The position numbers and the translations under genes were made by a program. Below are positions 26,801 to 35,654 of a stretch of 64,000 nt of DNA, piece by piece. A model generated the notes under the pieces. It had not been told where the DNA came from. It worked only from the letters and a program-made list of their open reading frames with translations, and did not search any database. Each line of letters begins with the position of its first letter. Within the stretch, counting starts at the first letter, position 1. This stretch comes from Trachythela sp. YZ-2020 (taxonomy: Eukaryota; Cnidaria; Anthozoa; Malacalcyonacea; Clavulariidae): NCBI GenBank assembly GCA_016169945.1, contig JADLSH010000344.1, positions 930,001 through 994,000 of the forward strand, in the 5' to 3' direction.

Positions 26801-29800
26801 AATTCGATGACAGTAGATTACATAGGGGGAGGGGGGTTATTGGTGAAGACTATGTAATCAATAGAGGGGAACAAATTCATAAATTCATCAACTACGAGTC
26901 AGATTTTGCAGTCACTATTACTCATGATAATTACTTTATATCAGCATAAAAACAACAAACTATGAAAATATTTTCTTTCTAGTAATCACAATTGATAGTA
27001 CCACTTAATATTTTTAAAATTATAGGTTTCAAGCTTAGTTAAAACGTGATTGGTTTGAAGTTTTCAGCATAATAATTAATATACGCACATATATAATGAA
27101 TCCTTCCTAATAATTGCTTCTAGGAAAGGGGGGGGTGTTAGATGACAGTTACATAATCAATATGGGGGTAGGTTGGCTGATGACAAGTGATGACAGTGGG
27201 GGGAGGGGGGGGGGCTAAAAAACCCCCAAAAATTGATGACATAATTGTTGAACGGCCCCCATTTATAAAAGGCCATAATGTCAAGACGCTCTTGCTTCAT
27301 TGTGGTTTCCATTACACGCATGTAGAATAGTTGCTCTTGGTAATACGTATCGATGTCACGTAATGTGAAGGTTAGGGTTCGCTTTAGGATTGTATTATAT
27401 TGATACAATGTTTGCTTCTTAGATGTCTGTGTTTGATGCTGCTGAGAAATATCACTCGGAAGGACGTTCGTTAATTATCTTGGCTGGTAAGGATTATGGA
27501 TCTGGTTCATCACGTGACTGGGCTGCTAAAGGACCCTGGATGTTGGTAAGACTACCATTCATTTACGTCTGATTAGAACAAACATTGGTGTAGCAGTGTT
27601 GGCGCTGTTGTCTGGTTTTCTCCTGCAGTAACACTGGACCAATCAGAGACGACCCTTATTGAACCTCTATAAATGACTGTTTATAACTTTAACTTCCATT
27701 TTAAAGAAAGTCAGGTCAGGTCAGGTCAGGTCAGGTCAGGTCAGGTCCAGGTCAGGTCAGGTCAGGTCAGGTCAGGTCAGGTCAGGTCAGGTCAGGCCAG
27801 TCAGGTCAGGTCAGGTCAGGTCAGGTCAGGTCAGGTCAGGTCAGGTCAGGTCAGGGTCAGGTCAGGTCAGGTCAGGTCAGTCAGGGTTGTGGCCAGGTCA
27901 GGTCCAGGTCAGGTCAGGTCAGGTCAGGTCAGGTCAGGTCAGGTCAGGTCAGGTCAGGTCAGGTCAGGCTAGGTCAGGTGGTCCAGGTCAGGTCAGGTCA
28001 GGTCAGGTCAGGTCCAGGTCAGAGCAGGCCAGGTTCAGGTCAGGTGTGGTCAGGTCAGGTCAGGTCAGGTTGTGGGTCAGGTCAGGTCAGGCAGTGGTCA
28101 GGCCAGGTGTCAGGTCAGGTCAGGCCAGGTCAGGTCAGGTCAGTCAGGTCAGGTCAGGTCAGGTCAGGCTGGTCAGGTCAGGTCAGGTCAGGTCAGGTCC
28201 AGGTCAGGTCAGGTCAGGTCAGGTCAGGTACAGGATGTCCTTTACTAGACCTCTAGGGAGAACAGTTTGGAACTGATAAAGCTATCCAGTGTGAATAAAG
28301 TTTATAGTTCAGTTTTAGTAATTTGGTATTATGATTGATTGAAGCTACTCGCAGAGAGCTGGCAAATTCGTGCGATGGGTGAAAGTTTGTAGTTCTGCAG
28401 GGATGCATCCAGCTTGATCTGGGGGGGGGAGGGGGGGGGTTGTGGGCGCTGGTAATGAAGCACCGCGTGACCGTCGACTGAGACAGGGTGTATAATATAA
28501 TCACTGAGAACCCTGGGCGTTAAGGGAGTAAGCTTGTCACGAAATGTTTGAAAAATTAGGTTGCCTAGATGGTTAAAGAGGCCCCCAAAGGCCTAATATT
28601 GTACTTTTGTTTGATAATTGCTCTGCCAATTTCAAAATGTGGATTTGATACATATTCGGACCCCTCCTGCACCCCCCTGACCAAGGCTGGGGGGTCCGCA
28701 CCCCCAGGTAAATCCATCCCTGTTGTAATGCGGAACCAGGGGGCTGAGGGAATGCTCTCCCAAGAAGCAAATAGTATTTATATACACCCCTGCTTTACGA
28801 AAAGTTCAAACATCCTATTATGCATATATAATTTTAGGGCATCAAAGCAGTGATCGCTGAAAGCTATGAGCGAATTCATCGCAGTAATTTAGTCGGAATG
28901 GGTATTATACCGCTTCAATACATGCCCGAGCAGAACGCCGAGAGCTTGGGTCTGACCGGAAAAGAGGGCTACTCCATTGATATACCAAGTGATGTGAAGA
29001 CTGGACAAACATTGGAAGTTAAGGTAAAGGTTTTAGCAATGCCAAAAATGATTCAAATGTCAAGTATGCTGATTGGCGTCGTATTGAACTTCGGTTACTG
29101 TAGTATTATCACGTGTTACCCTCCTGCACTGCGACGCCTGCAATGTCCCATGTACATGTCCTGTCTTATGAAGAGATTCCCATGTGCGAAACGCTATTAA
29201 TAATAGTCTATAAAATTGTAAGACATTTCAAACAAGCATTGTTTGACAAAATCCGTAGGCGAGAACGATCAATGATGTGTTAAAACCTCTCGCCTATAGG
29301 GTTATCGACTTATCGTTGACTTTGTATCCAAAGTGTTTCTTAGGCCTTGTCAAACGAAGATGAGTGTTGATGAGAGCTGGCAAGCGAGAGTTTGCATGAG
29401 AGTTTCATCAACTCTCGTGCCCGGTCAAACGAAAACAAGAGTTGCATAAGAGTTGACTGGATATTACCACGCGTACCGGTCAAACGAGGGAAAACTCTCA
29501 TCAACCCCCATCGAAATTTGAACCAGCTCAAAGTTGATGAGAGTGAATGAGAGTTGAGTGAGAGTGAATGAGAGTTGAGTGAGAGTGAATGAGAGCTGAG
29601 TGAGAGTGAATGAGAGTTGAGTGAGAGTGAATGAGAGTTGAGTGAGAGTGAATGAGAGTTGATGAGAGTGAATGAGAGTTGAGTGAGAGTGAATGAGCGT
29701 TGAGTGAGAGTGAATGAGAGTTGATGAGAGTGAATGAGAGTTGAGTGAGAGTGAATGAGAGTTGATGAGAGTGAATGAGAGTTGAGTGAGAGTGAATGAG

Positions 29801-30250
29801 AGTTGAGTGAGAGTGAATGAGAGTTGATGAGAGTTGATGAGAGTCGATGAGAGTTGAGTGAGAGTTGATGAGAGTGAATGAGAGTTGAGTGAGAGTTGAG
29901 TGAGAGTGAATGAGAGTTGATGAGAGTGAATGAGAGTTGAGTGAGAGTGAATGAGAGTTGAGTGAGAGTGAATGAGAGTTGAGTGAGAGTGAATGAGAGT
30001 TGATGAGAGTGGGCGATCCAACGCGAGCGAGAAACTCATTGATTCTCATCAACTCTCGTTTGACCAGCTCGGTTCGACACTGTAAATTTCTTTATTTTCT
30101 TCATGTCACTGAGAAAAAATGTTCTCTTTATAGTTGGATAATAACAAGAGCTTTGAAGTGAAAGTACGCTTTGATACAGATGTGGAGCTAACGTTCTTCA
30201 AAAATGGTGGAATATTGAACTACATGATAAGAAGAATGGCTTGCAGTTGA
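11896..30250 (+). CDS. ACO1: Cytosolic aconitate hydratase / iron regulatory protein 1, complete 20-exon gene
   Basis: Exons: 11896-11902, 11972-12067, 14491-14659, 15522-15659, 17094-17163, 17252-17314, 17412-17532, 17915-18327, 19534-19741, 20688-20892, 21401-21485, 23131-23287, 23542-23606, 23775-23834, 24509-24613, 24952-25094, 26483-26630, 27423-27545, 28838-29023, 30134-30250. All have GT/AG borders and compatible phases; they join to 2679 nt, 892 residues plus TGA (human ACO1 is 889). The start is [11 protein letters not shown]. The three [4Fe-4S] ligands are C439 (in SCTNTSNPS), C505 and C508 (in [17 protein letters not shown]). R271, R538, R543, R701, R730 and R782 match human R269, R536, R541, R699, R728 and R780, used for substrate or IRE RNA. 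With the cluster it converts citrate to isocitrate in the cytosol; without it the family can bind iron-responsive elements. RNA binding here is inferred from retained residues. The C-terminus is RRMACS. The introns are full of repeats. Confidence 0.97.
12931..13131. mobile_element. MITE with TTTAA flanks and CCTGNTTCACACTAGCAA ends
   Basis: cctggttcacactagcaatt at the left is mirrored by attgctagtgtgaatcagg at the right, with TTTAA on both outer sides. About 190 bp, intron 2 of ACO1. Confidence 0.75.
14702..15275 (+). repeat. Two diverged tandem copies of a ~270-300 bp unit
   Basis: cttgccttaggcagagttaa, gttatcaaaaagtaggtatt, gattaccccatt and ggtcaacagcagacatagac appear in the same order twice, from about 14712 and 14973. 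The second copy has a small insertion. Intron 3 of ACO1. Confidence 0.75.
15730..15836. mobile_element. Short foldback of the GAAACGTCGAAG family
   Basis: ctacctgaaaaatacaacaa at the left pairs with ttattgtatttttcaggtag at the right, with ttctggaagttagtagcc at the centre. About 107 bp, just downstream of exon 15522-15659. Confidence 0.7.
15878..16950 (+). repeat. ~1.07-kb CCACCATCA/CATCAT satellite
   Basis: An imperfect array of accaccatc and atcatcatc triplets fills intron 4 of ACO1 between exons 15522-15659 and 17094-17163. Open frames read across it on both strands (His/Thr/Ile or Met/Val/Gly/Asp runs) only because the repeat has no stops. Confidence 0.95.
17655..17826. mobile_element. 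MITE with CAAACTGCCGTGGGTTTGTG ends
   Basis: caaactgccgtgggtttgtg at 17655 is matched by the inverted cacaaacccacggcagtttg at 17807-17826. It sits in the intron between exons 17412-17532 and 17915-18327. Confidence 0.75.
18664..19095. mobile_element. ~430-bp inverted-repeat element
   Basis: gaaattacaggccttcctgg at the left and ttcctgggaaggcctgaaat at the right are inverted matches. Inner motifs (gtgcgattgatcgta against gtgtgattggttgca) also pair loosely. No coding capacity. Confidence 0.55.
20068..20458 (+). repeat. tRNA-derived SINE next to a foldback of its own tail
   Basis: At 20290-20345 a tRNA-like head is readable: A box tggttcagttggttggagc, B box gggttcaattcc. It continues as gggcctaagttgcatttctc. 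The tail ttccgttcgagtattccatc at 20405-20430 also occurs at 20138-20165, inverted against 20105-20130, making a palindrome at 20068-20195. Pieces recur at 6845 and 59614. Confidence 0.65.
20973..21148. mobile_element. MITE with GTTTTCCACTAGGCGAA-like ends
   Basis: ctggttttccactaggcgaa at the left pairs with ttcgcttaatggaaaacagg at the right. The interior has a second inverted pair around gcgaaaaaaaattcgcggc. About 175 bp, immediately after exon 20688-20892. Confidence 0.65.
21760..22100. repeat. ACACGTAAAAAC-ended element, copy 3 (most regular)
   Basis: It starts tgtacacacgtaaaaacgca and ends gatttttacatgtgtac. Between are repeated caacttgttaacaagttg and cgacaactttctacaagg motifs. It lies in ACO1 intron 11. 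Confidence 0.7.
22487..22649. mobile_element. Palindromic MITE
   Basis: acaaataatgaatgtttatg at the left pairs with cattcattatttgt at the right. The inner arms taaaaatattttcatgaggt / accgaatgaaaatatttttt and a central ggaat/attcc core continue the hairpin. Confidence 0.75.
23692..23757 (+). repeat. Paired microsatellites (ACCAT)n and (GTACT)n
   Basis: Pentamer runs ccatacc/ataccatacc followed by tgtactgtactgtact sit 18 bp upstream of the short exon 23775-23834 and contribute to its pyrimidine-poor acceptor region. Confidence 0.7.
24133..24363 (+). repeat. 15-bp GC-rich minisatellite, ~15 copies
   Basis: The unit cccgcagcactcccg repeats almost perfectly for 231 bp (one ggcag and one tctcg variant) in an AT-rich intron between exons 23775-23834 and 24509-24613. 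It is far richer in GC than its surroundings. The unit is a multiple of three, so several frames stay open without being genes. Confidence 0.95.
25398..25935. mobile_element. hAT-like non-autonomous element, target duplication CATGCAAC
   Basis: CATGCAAC at 25398-25405 and 25928-25935 flanks a 522-bp element whose ends are caaggcatattttaa and its inverted copy. Inside are repeated ggcccaccactg motifs near both ends, as expected for subterminal binding repeats. No transposase. Confidence 0.85.
26205..26425. mobile_element. GGTGGGTTTCAC-family MITE, copy 2 (inverted, decayed)
   Basis: gtcaacctaagaggttttga, cactcataggagcaag and ccaaatacaaaacaatt are the reverse-orientation equivalents of motifs in 3345-3585. 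It ends about 60 bp before exon 26483-26630. Confidence 0.5.
27711..28235 (+). repeat. (CAGGT)n pentamer array, ~520 bp
   Basis: About one hundred tcagg units, with a few ccagg, gtgg and ggttgtgg interruptions, start 166 bp after the donor of exon 27423-27545. On the transcribed strand every unit is CAG|GT, the consensus 5' splice site core. It also yields spurious Val-Arg-Ser-Gly-Gln frames. Confidence 0.95.
28558..28720 (+). repeat. Dispersed repeat copy (see 9205-9345)
   Basis: aggttgcctagatggttaaa through ccaggtaaatccatccctg matches 9205-9345. It lies about 120 bp upstream of exon 28838-29023. Confidence 0.5.
29341..30075. mobile_element. Element with GTCAAACGA/GTTTGACC ends enclosing a 21-bp minisatellite
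   Basis: The left end ggccttgtcaaacgaag and right end tctcgtttgaccagctc are inverted counterparts. Between 29535 and 30010 lies an array of gagagtgaatgagagttgag units, alternating with a shorter gagagttgat form. It fills most of the last ACO1 intron and ends about 60 bp before exon 30134-30250. Confidence 0.7.
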
Positions 30251-30286
30251 GAAGATCTAAATGACTTGAATGGTATATATCTTGGT

Positions 30287-30645
30287 CTCACCAGTGGGTT
30301 TCACTAAGCACTGCCGTCGTTTGCAACTGACGATGAACAGTCGCAGTCTCGCAGATGAAAACATTGACTGATGAACCTGTCAAATACTGTCGACAAACAT
30401 TGAACTTAGACAAGGTTTTTATCTGTAGCTGTTCATCTTTAGATGATGGTTAACTGGTAATTACCAAAATGAGAAATAGTATTAATTATTTTCCTTTTAT
30501 GATGCAATAGTCTTTTATTTGGATGCAAATAGATATAATTCAGAGATGTAGTTTAGTTTGCTATCTCCTGTAAGTGTCGATAATTTTGGGTCACAACCAT
30601 CTATCTGCTGTTCCATAACGCTTACTGAAATCCACTGATGTGCCT
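30287..30645. mobile_element. GGTGGGTTTCAC-family MITE, copy 3
   Basis: cagtgggtttcactaagcac at the left pairs with cgcttactgaaatccactga at the right, and the interior matches copy 1 (gatgcaatagtcttttattt). It starts 37 bp after the ACO1 stop, so the 3' UTR probably includes part of it. Confidence 0.6.
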
Positions 30646-30886
30646 CGGGTATGATCAAATGAAACTAAAAGTCTGGAATATTTTCTCGAATTGTACTATA
30701 TGTTGTTGATCAAGGGACGATCATAGAAGATGGGGAACAGAACTATGCACAAATCTACAAACAACTAATATTAATAATTTAAAATGCTTTACCAATACAA
30801 TAGACAATTTCAAGTGGGTCTGGATAGGGTAACTGAAATATTGATATTTTTGACTGGAAACTACTTACTGACCGACAACAATCCTC

Positions 30887-32114
30887 TTAAGGAGGCTCCC
30901 TACAGTTTCCATTAGATATCAGTGTTTTGAATTGAAAGCTCTTTGAAAGGTTATAAGCTTAGAAAACTCAAATTTTTGCGTAAGCCCTTTATTCCTCGTA
31001 TATTAAGCAATAATTTCAACACAAGTTTTTTACTCTTGACGTTGCCATGGCGACATGACGTCATCATTTATCTTGGTAGTTTTAGCCAAAGAAAGTATGA
31101 TAGCGGAAAAATAAGGTCGGTGACCTACTCTTTTTTTTGCAGAAAGTAAATTATTATGAGATTCTGAGTTTTCTCAGAAATGTTTTTGAAAATCGCCAGT
31201 GTAGTTTTTTTTTAAAAGCCAAAATTTAGTTTCACGAAAACTACACTGGCGATTTTTTTTAAATTTAAGGATTTAATAGAACTTAGTACGTTGAATACGT
31301 AGTCAAATTTTGAGATATGGTCACCGGAGAAACGAACGAGAAAAACGAACCTCAAAATGCCATTTTCTGCTCGCGAAAAGCCTAAAAGTAATACTGGCCG
31401 ATCACGATATAGTGTTTGCGGGCGCGTGTTTGAGTCACTCGCTGGCTGTAAAACAGGCTGTTTTTTTCGAAATTATGTACAATTTCGAGCAAAATGCTCT
31501 TCGTTTTCGTTACCCTTGGTTTGTTGGACCCAAGATTGTTTGTTGGTGGTCTTTTTTCTGGTCTGGTTTGTCGGTGGTTTTCGCATTGAATTAATCCAAC
31601 GTCTCTTAAATTTGTTTTTATTGTTGAAATCGGTATGAAAACCATTCAAAACATTCAAACAAGTCCAAATTTTCATAAGACAACTCGTAAGTCCTAACTG
31701 TCTGTACTGTGGTTGTATGCAGTAGTTTTTAAACTTTTGATTGCTTTAAAGAATTATATTACTTCGACAGTTCTAGAGTGCCTTGACGAGAGTGTAAAAT
31801 ATCATTTTAGCATTTTTAGTCTGCAACAAGTCGAAGATTTTGAACATTATAAAAGATAATACTGAACATAAATACGTAAAAAACATACTAAAAGAAAGCT
31901 TAGAAACTGGTTAAGAACATACGTACTGTTTGAATTTCAAAGATTTACGATTATAATGAAAAAGTTGTGGTTTCTTCGCAGATAAGTCTCGAAAATAACT
32001 TCCCGTGGCTTGTTTCAAAATTTTACCGGGTCACGAAGATTCCACGCGAGTGTGACGTCTGATCTATATAGATCGTGTTTCAAACTGTACTATAACTGTA
32101 GGGAGCCTCCTTAA
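30887..32114. mobile_element. TTAA-flanked 1.2-kb non-autonomous element
   Basis: TTAA at 30887-30890 and 32111-32114 flanks ends ggaggctccctacagttt and actgtagggagcctcc. A separate hairpin sits inside at 31189-31262 (aatcgccagtgtagttttt / aactacactggcgattttt). TTAA duplication with short inverted ends is typical of piggyBac-type elements. No transposase is readable. Confidence 0.8.
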
Positions 32115-32279
32115 GGTACGCTTACACGCTGCGATTTGTCGGGCCGATTTTAGGTTTTGCTGAATGTTTATGACGAATGTTTTGAGTTGATGATGTCGTC
32201 ATGATGACGTATTTTTCAAACATCATTAACGTGCATCTGAAATCGGCCGGACAAATCGCTGTGTGTGAACGTACCTTAA
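32111..32279. mobile_element. TTAA-flanked MITE abutting the previous element
   Basis: The ends ggtacgcttacacgctgcg and tgtgtgtgaacgtacc are inverted repeats between TTAA at 32111-32114 and 32276-32279. The left TTAA is the right TTAA of the preceding element. A fragment of the same family is at about 24745-24835 (cctgaaatcggcccgacaaa). Confidence 0.8.
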
Positions 32280-32481
32280 CTGATAATCTGATGACATAAT
32301 AAAGAACTCTTCCAGTCACTGTAGATTTTTTTATGTTTTTCTTGTTTTATCAGACGTTGTCTGTCCATCCACCTGCCAATATCCTTGTGTTGCATTTGTA
32401 CATATCATGTTTGTTTGTTAGCACTAGCCGTCCTTATCGTTCAAGTAATTTGACTAATATACCTATAAAGGTTAACAATAC

Positions 32482-32910
32482 TCAATAGGCAGTGGCGTAC
32501 CCAGAACGTTTCCACTGAGGGGGTGCTCGTGGCAAAATTTCCCGACGACGCAGGGCAAAAAAAGGCGATGTTAGTTGCTAAGCCTCAACTAGAGCACAAC
32601 GTTATTATATTAGTCTGCCTCGCAGCAAATTGCTATTGGAGGGAGGGACATAGGGGGGGGGACATTTTTCATTTTTGAAACCTCAGAAGTGCGTTTTCCG
32701 TGTTTCCTGAGAGTCTGAGAGGTTTTTAATAAAAATTTTGAGGTTTTTACACCTTAGAATTGAAGATTTTTACCGTTTCTGAAATTTACCGACAAAGTTA
32801 CTTTCAAATTCTACGTTTTAACCGACGAAGATCAATTTACCGACAGTTTCCGTAAAAACTGGGGGTGTCGCACCCTCACACCCTCCGCTCGGTACGCCAC
32901 TGTCAATAGG
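32482..32910. mobile_element. hAT-like MITE, target duplication TCAATAGG
   Basis: TCAATAGG at 32482-32489 and 32903-32910 flanks a 413-bp element starting cagtggcgtaccc and ending ggtacgccactg. It shares the CAGTGGCG end with 10432-10600. Confidence 0.9.
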
Positions 32911-34555
32911 TCTTGCGTTTGGGTTGTTCAGACCTGGACACGATCAAAAACAATTTGACGTTTGCAGAATAATTGAATAGTCTAAAACAATGAGTGATTG
33001 GATGGCGTGGAGAACATTTCCAAAACACTGAAAACTGAGTAGTGTAATCACCAAGAGATATGTTTTTTTGCGCAACATTTACATCTTGCGCGTGACAAAA
33101 ATACACGCCCTGTTTTCTTATCACATTTTTCATGCTTTTTCTAATGCACGACCTGCAGTCCTTGGTGTTCTTTATGCAAGCACGAATATATCCTACCACT
33201 TGACATGTAATTTTGACTTTCTATCTAAAGATTTTGTGGCCTCTCGGTCTTCTTTTGACGCGAGGCACCCTCTAAAATTAATGTTTCGCGTGCATACATA
33301 ATTTCCGTTTCGAAAATTACAGCAATCGAACAACCAATCAGGTACCTGCATACTTCGTGCGAAAAATTCTTCAATAGATAATTTGGTAAATAATTGCAAC
33401 AACGAAGTGACGAATGCCAAATTCCAATCTCGCAAATTTCGAGTGATTTGGTGCTCCTATTTTTATCCTAAAACCATACGAAAGCCAATATATACAAGGA
33501 AATATAAAGAAGGTATGTAGCCTTATTTCATTTTGGATCTTTGTCGAAAATAACCACTTTAAATGTCTGATATTGAGAGCACTTTATACTATGTTTATAA
33601 CGATTAAGTTAATGTAAACTCGTATCGGTTCGGTTAGAAAGCAGCATGATTACATAAACAGTAGCAGTTTGTGGCCTTTATCGAGCTCTCTGCTGTTTTT
33701 GTTTTCAACTACATGTTGTGAATTGGTAAAATTTATAACCGACAAAAATTTAAGTGCTCGGCAATAGCTAAAAGGGCTTCTTTATAGTTCTTTGTACGTG
33801 TATTGATGCGTTTCAGACATAACTATATTTTGTGTATATTTCCCAGGTGAATTATAATACATTAAGACTAGTTTATAAAGGTTTAAATGTTTTCGGAATT
33901 GCCGTTTGTGTATGTTAAGCGAGTATGATTGAATTTGAGCGCACTAAGGGTGTCATTGTATGTATTATTAGAATATTGTTATGACTTTTTCAATTTAAAA
34001 TATTGGCTTTATCGTTACTGATATTAGTGATATATTAAATTAATATCACATACAAACCCCCTATTAAGATTAGGCACTTTAATAGAAGCACTTATGGCTC
34101 GATTTTAGCTAAATTTTACGTTTATTTGGAAATTATGTACGCCGTGAAAATTTCTGTAAAGTTTTCATATTTTAATACGCCAAGCCTTTCCTGTTTATGC
34201 AATTAAAATATTTCAGCCATTTTTATGACGCCAGTAGTTCATGTGTTATTGCATTCGTAATACAAGCCCCAAAATGACAAAAATAGATAGAAAAGAAATA
34301 TGTTTATGGTCCAAACTCTGAGATTGTATAAAAGAAACGCATATTTATAGCAGTAAAGTTTGAGAATGAAGTTAGGTGTGAGGAAGTCCCAACTCTGGGG
34401 TGTACCCCTCCTAATGTGTTTCATATACAATATGACAATTTCTTAACTCTCAATTGCCTAAGGACTGTTCGATTGATAAGTAAAGTTGTCTACCTTAGAG
34501 AGAGTAAAACAATATATCGAGTCATGTATGATTGATAAGAAATGGAAAATTAGTT
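32911..34555. other. Intergenic, no gene recognised
   Basis: AT-rich sequence with only short unrelated open frames on both strands. No splice-linked exons or known domains found. Confidence 0.5.
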
Positions 34556-34746
34556 AAAGATGCGGTACAGTCTGTGCGTATGTGTCAGCTTTGTTTACAT
34601 TTTGTATCCAAATAGTGAACTATATAAATGAAGTGGTGACAACTATATATATTTTCCTGCTTCCAGAGTAAAATATATTATCAAGGTAGCACGATCAGGC
34701 TTTGTAAGAACATAACGTGTGTATGCACGGACTGTACCGCATCTTT
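34556..34746. mobile_element. MITE upstream of the Ly6-type gene
   Basis: aaagatgcggtacagtctgt and the inverted acggactgtaccgcatcttt form the ends of a 190-bp hairpin finishing about 80 bp before the Ly6-type start codon. It may overlap that gene's promoter or 5' UTR. Confidence 0.75.
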
Positions 34747-34827
34747 GAACAATAGAATATTCAGGATATACTATTTAATAATTTATCAATATCTAATCCC
34801 ATACTTTTTGCACACATAGGTTTATTA

Positions 34828-35654
34828 ATGTTAAAAAAGATGTGTGTCTTGAAGTTGTTGGCCTTGCTTAGTATGGTTTGTCTGTGTAAGTATTAGATAT
34901 TTTTATTTACAGGAATGGATTGAGCTTGGTCCTTAGTCTGCTAGGGGTGGTGCTTGCATTGGAGTAAGGCATGAATATGCATCATCACTTAGGTAGCTTA
35001 ATTCTAAGCTTGTGAGAAACATTTTGCCTAAGGTTGGAGAGAAGTTCCCAAAGGCCCAAAAACAGGTGTTTAGTATTGGATTTGACAAGATGAAAAAATT
35101 GGATTTAATCCATCTCTAGTATTATAATCAATAGTATCAGATTTGCATTGTATATTAGCACTGCTTATTGTTGTGAAACAGTGGCAGCAGAAAATTGGTT
35201 TGGTTGGGGGGGGGGGGCTAGACAAACTGTAGGGGGCAAGACAAACTCGGGGGTAGGGGGGGCCCAGGGGCGTGCTCTCCCAAACCTTAACAAATTTGAT
35301 ACAAAATCTCTAGGTAATGCTGCTCTCAAGTGCTACTCCTGTGGTGGATTGGCTCTTGAAAAATGCCTAGAAACAACATCTAAATGTCGACCAGAGCAAA
35401 ATAGATGTATGTCATTCATGTTGGAGGGTGGAAACAGTGATAAAATATACTACAAGAGATGCGGCAGAAAGAATGAATGTTATGGTTATAAACTACAAGG
35501 AACGTGCGATTCCAAAGTGTACATCCATGGCTCGTCGTCTTGCCGACCTGCTTGCTGCGAGACAGACAATTGTAACCATAGCAACAGAGTACCATTGTCA
35601 TGGCTTACCGTGATTCCTGCCATTGCTTTTGTCATAAAGCTTATTTTCAGCTAA
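34828..35654 (+). CDS. Ly6/uPAR (three-finger) protein, probably GPI-anchored
   Basis: Two exons, 34828-34885 and 35314-35654, join in phase 1 to 132 residues. Residues 1-20 are a signal peptide (MLKKMCVLKLLALLSMVCLC); a second ATG four codons in could also serve. The mature part opens LKCYSCGG, the usual LU start, and ends CRPACCETDNCN, the usual CC-x4-C-N close. It has twelve cysteines against the common ten, so an extra disulphide is likely. The last ~18 residues (WLTVIPAIAFVIKLIFS) are hydrophobic after a Ser/Asn-rich stretch, as in a GPI transfer signal. Expected at the cell surface; ligand unknown. The exon-2 frame stays open upstream through the intron, but that part is G-rich, non-homologous and preceded by a good acceptor. 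Confidence 0.85.

Noticed and set aside
27673..28276. Val-Arg-Ser-Gly-Gln repeat proteins
   Set aside because: CAGGT pentamer array within an intron; no independent gene evidence.
29464..30052. Ser/His/Leu/Thr repeat proteins on the minus strand
   Set aside because: Translation of the 21-bp minisatellite in the last ACO1 intron.
31310..31676. Overlapping plus- and minus-strand frames of 67-94 codons
   Set aside because: They lie within the TTAA-flanked element and do not resemble a transposase or any known family.
35148..35313. Upstream extension of the Ly6-type frame to an ATG at 35148
   Set aside because: The stretch is G-rich low complexity with no signal peptide; the tag acceptor at 35311-35313 and the phase-matched exon 34828-34885 give a proper secreted protein.
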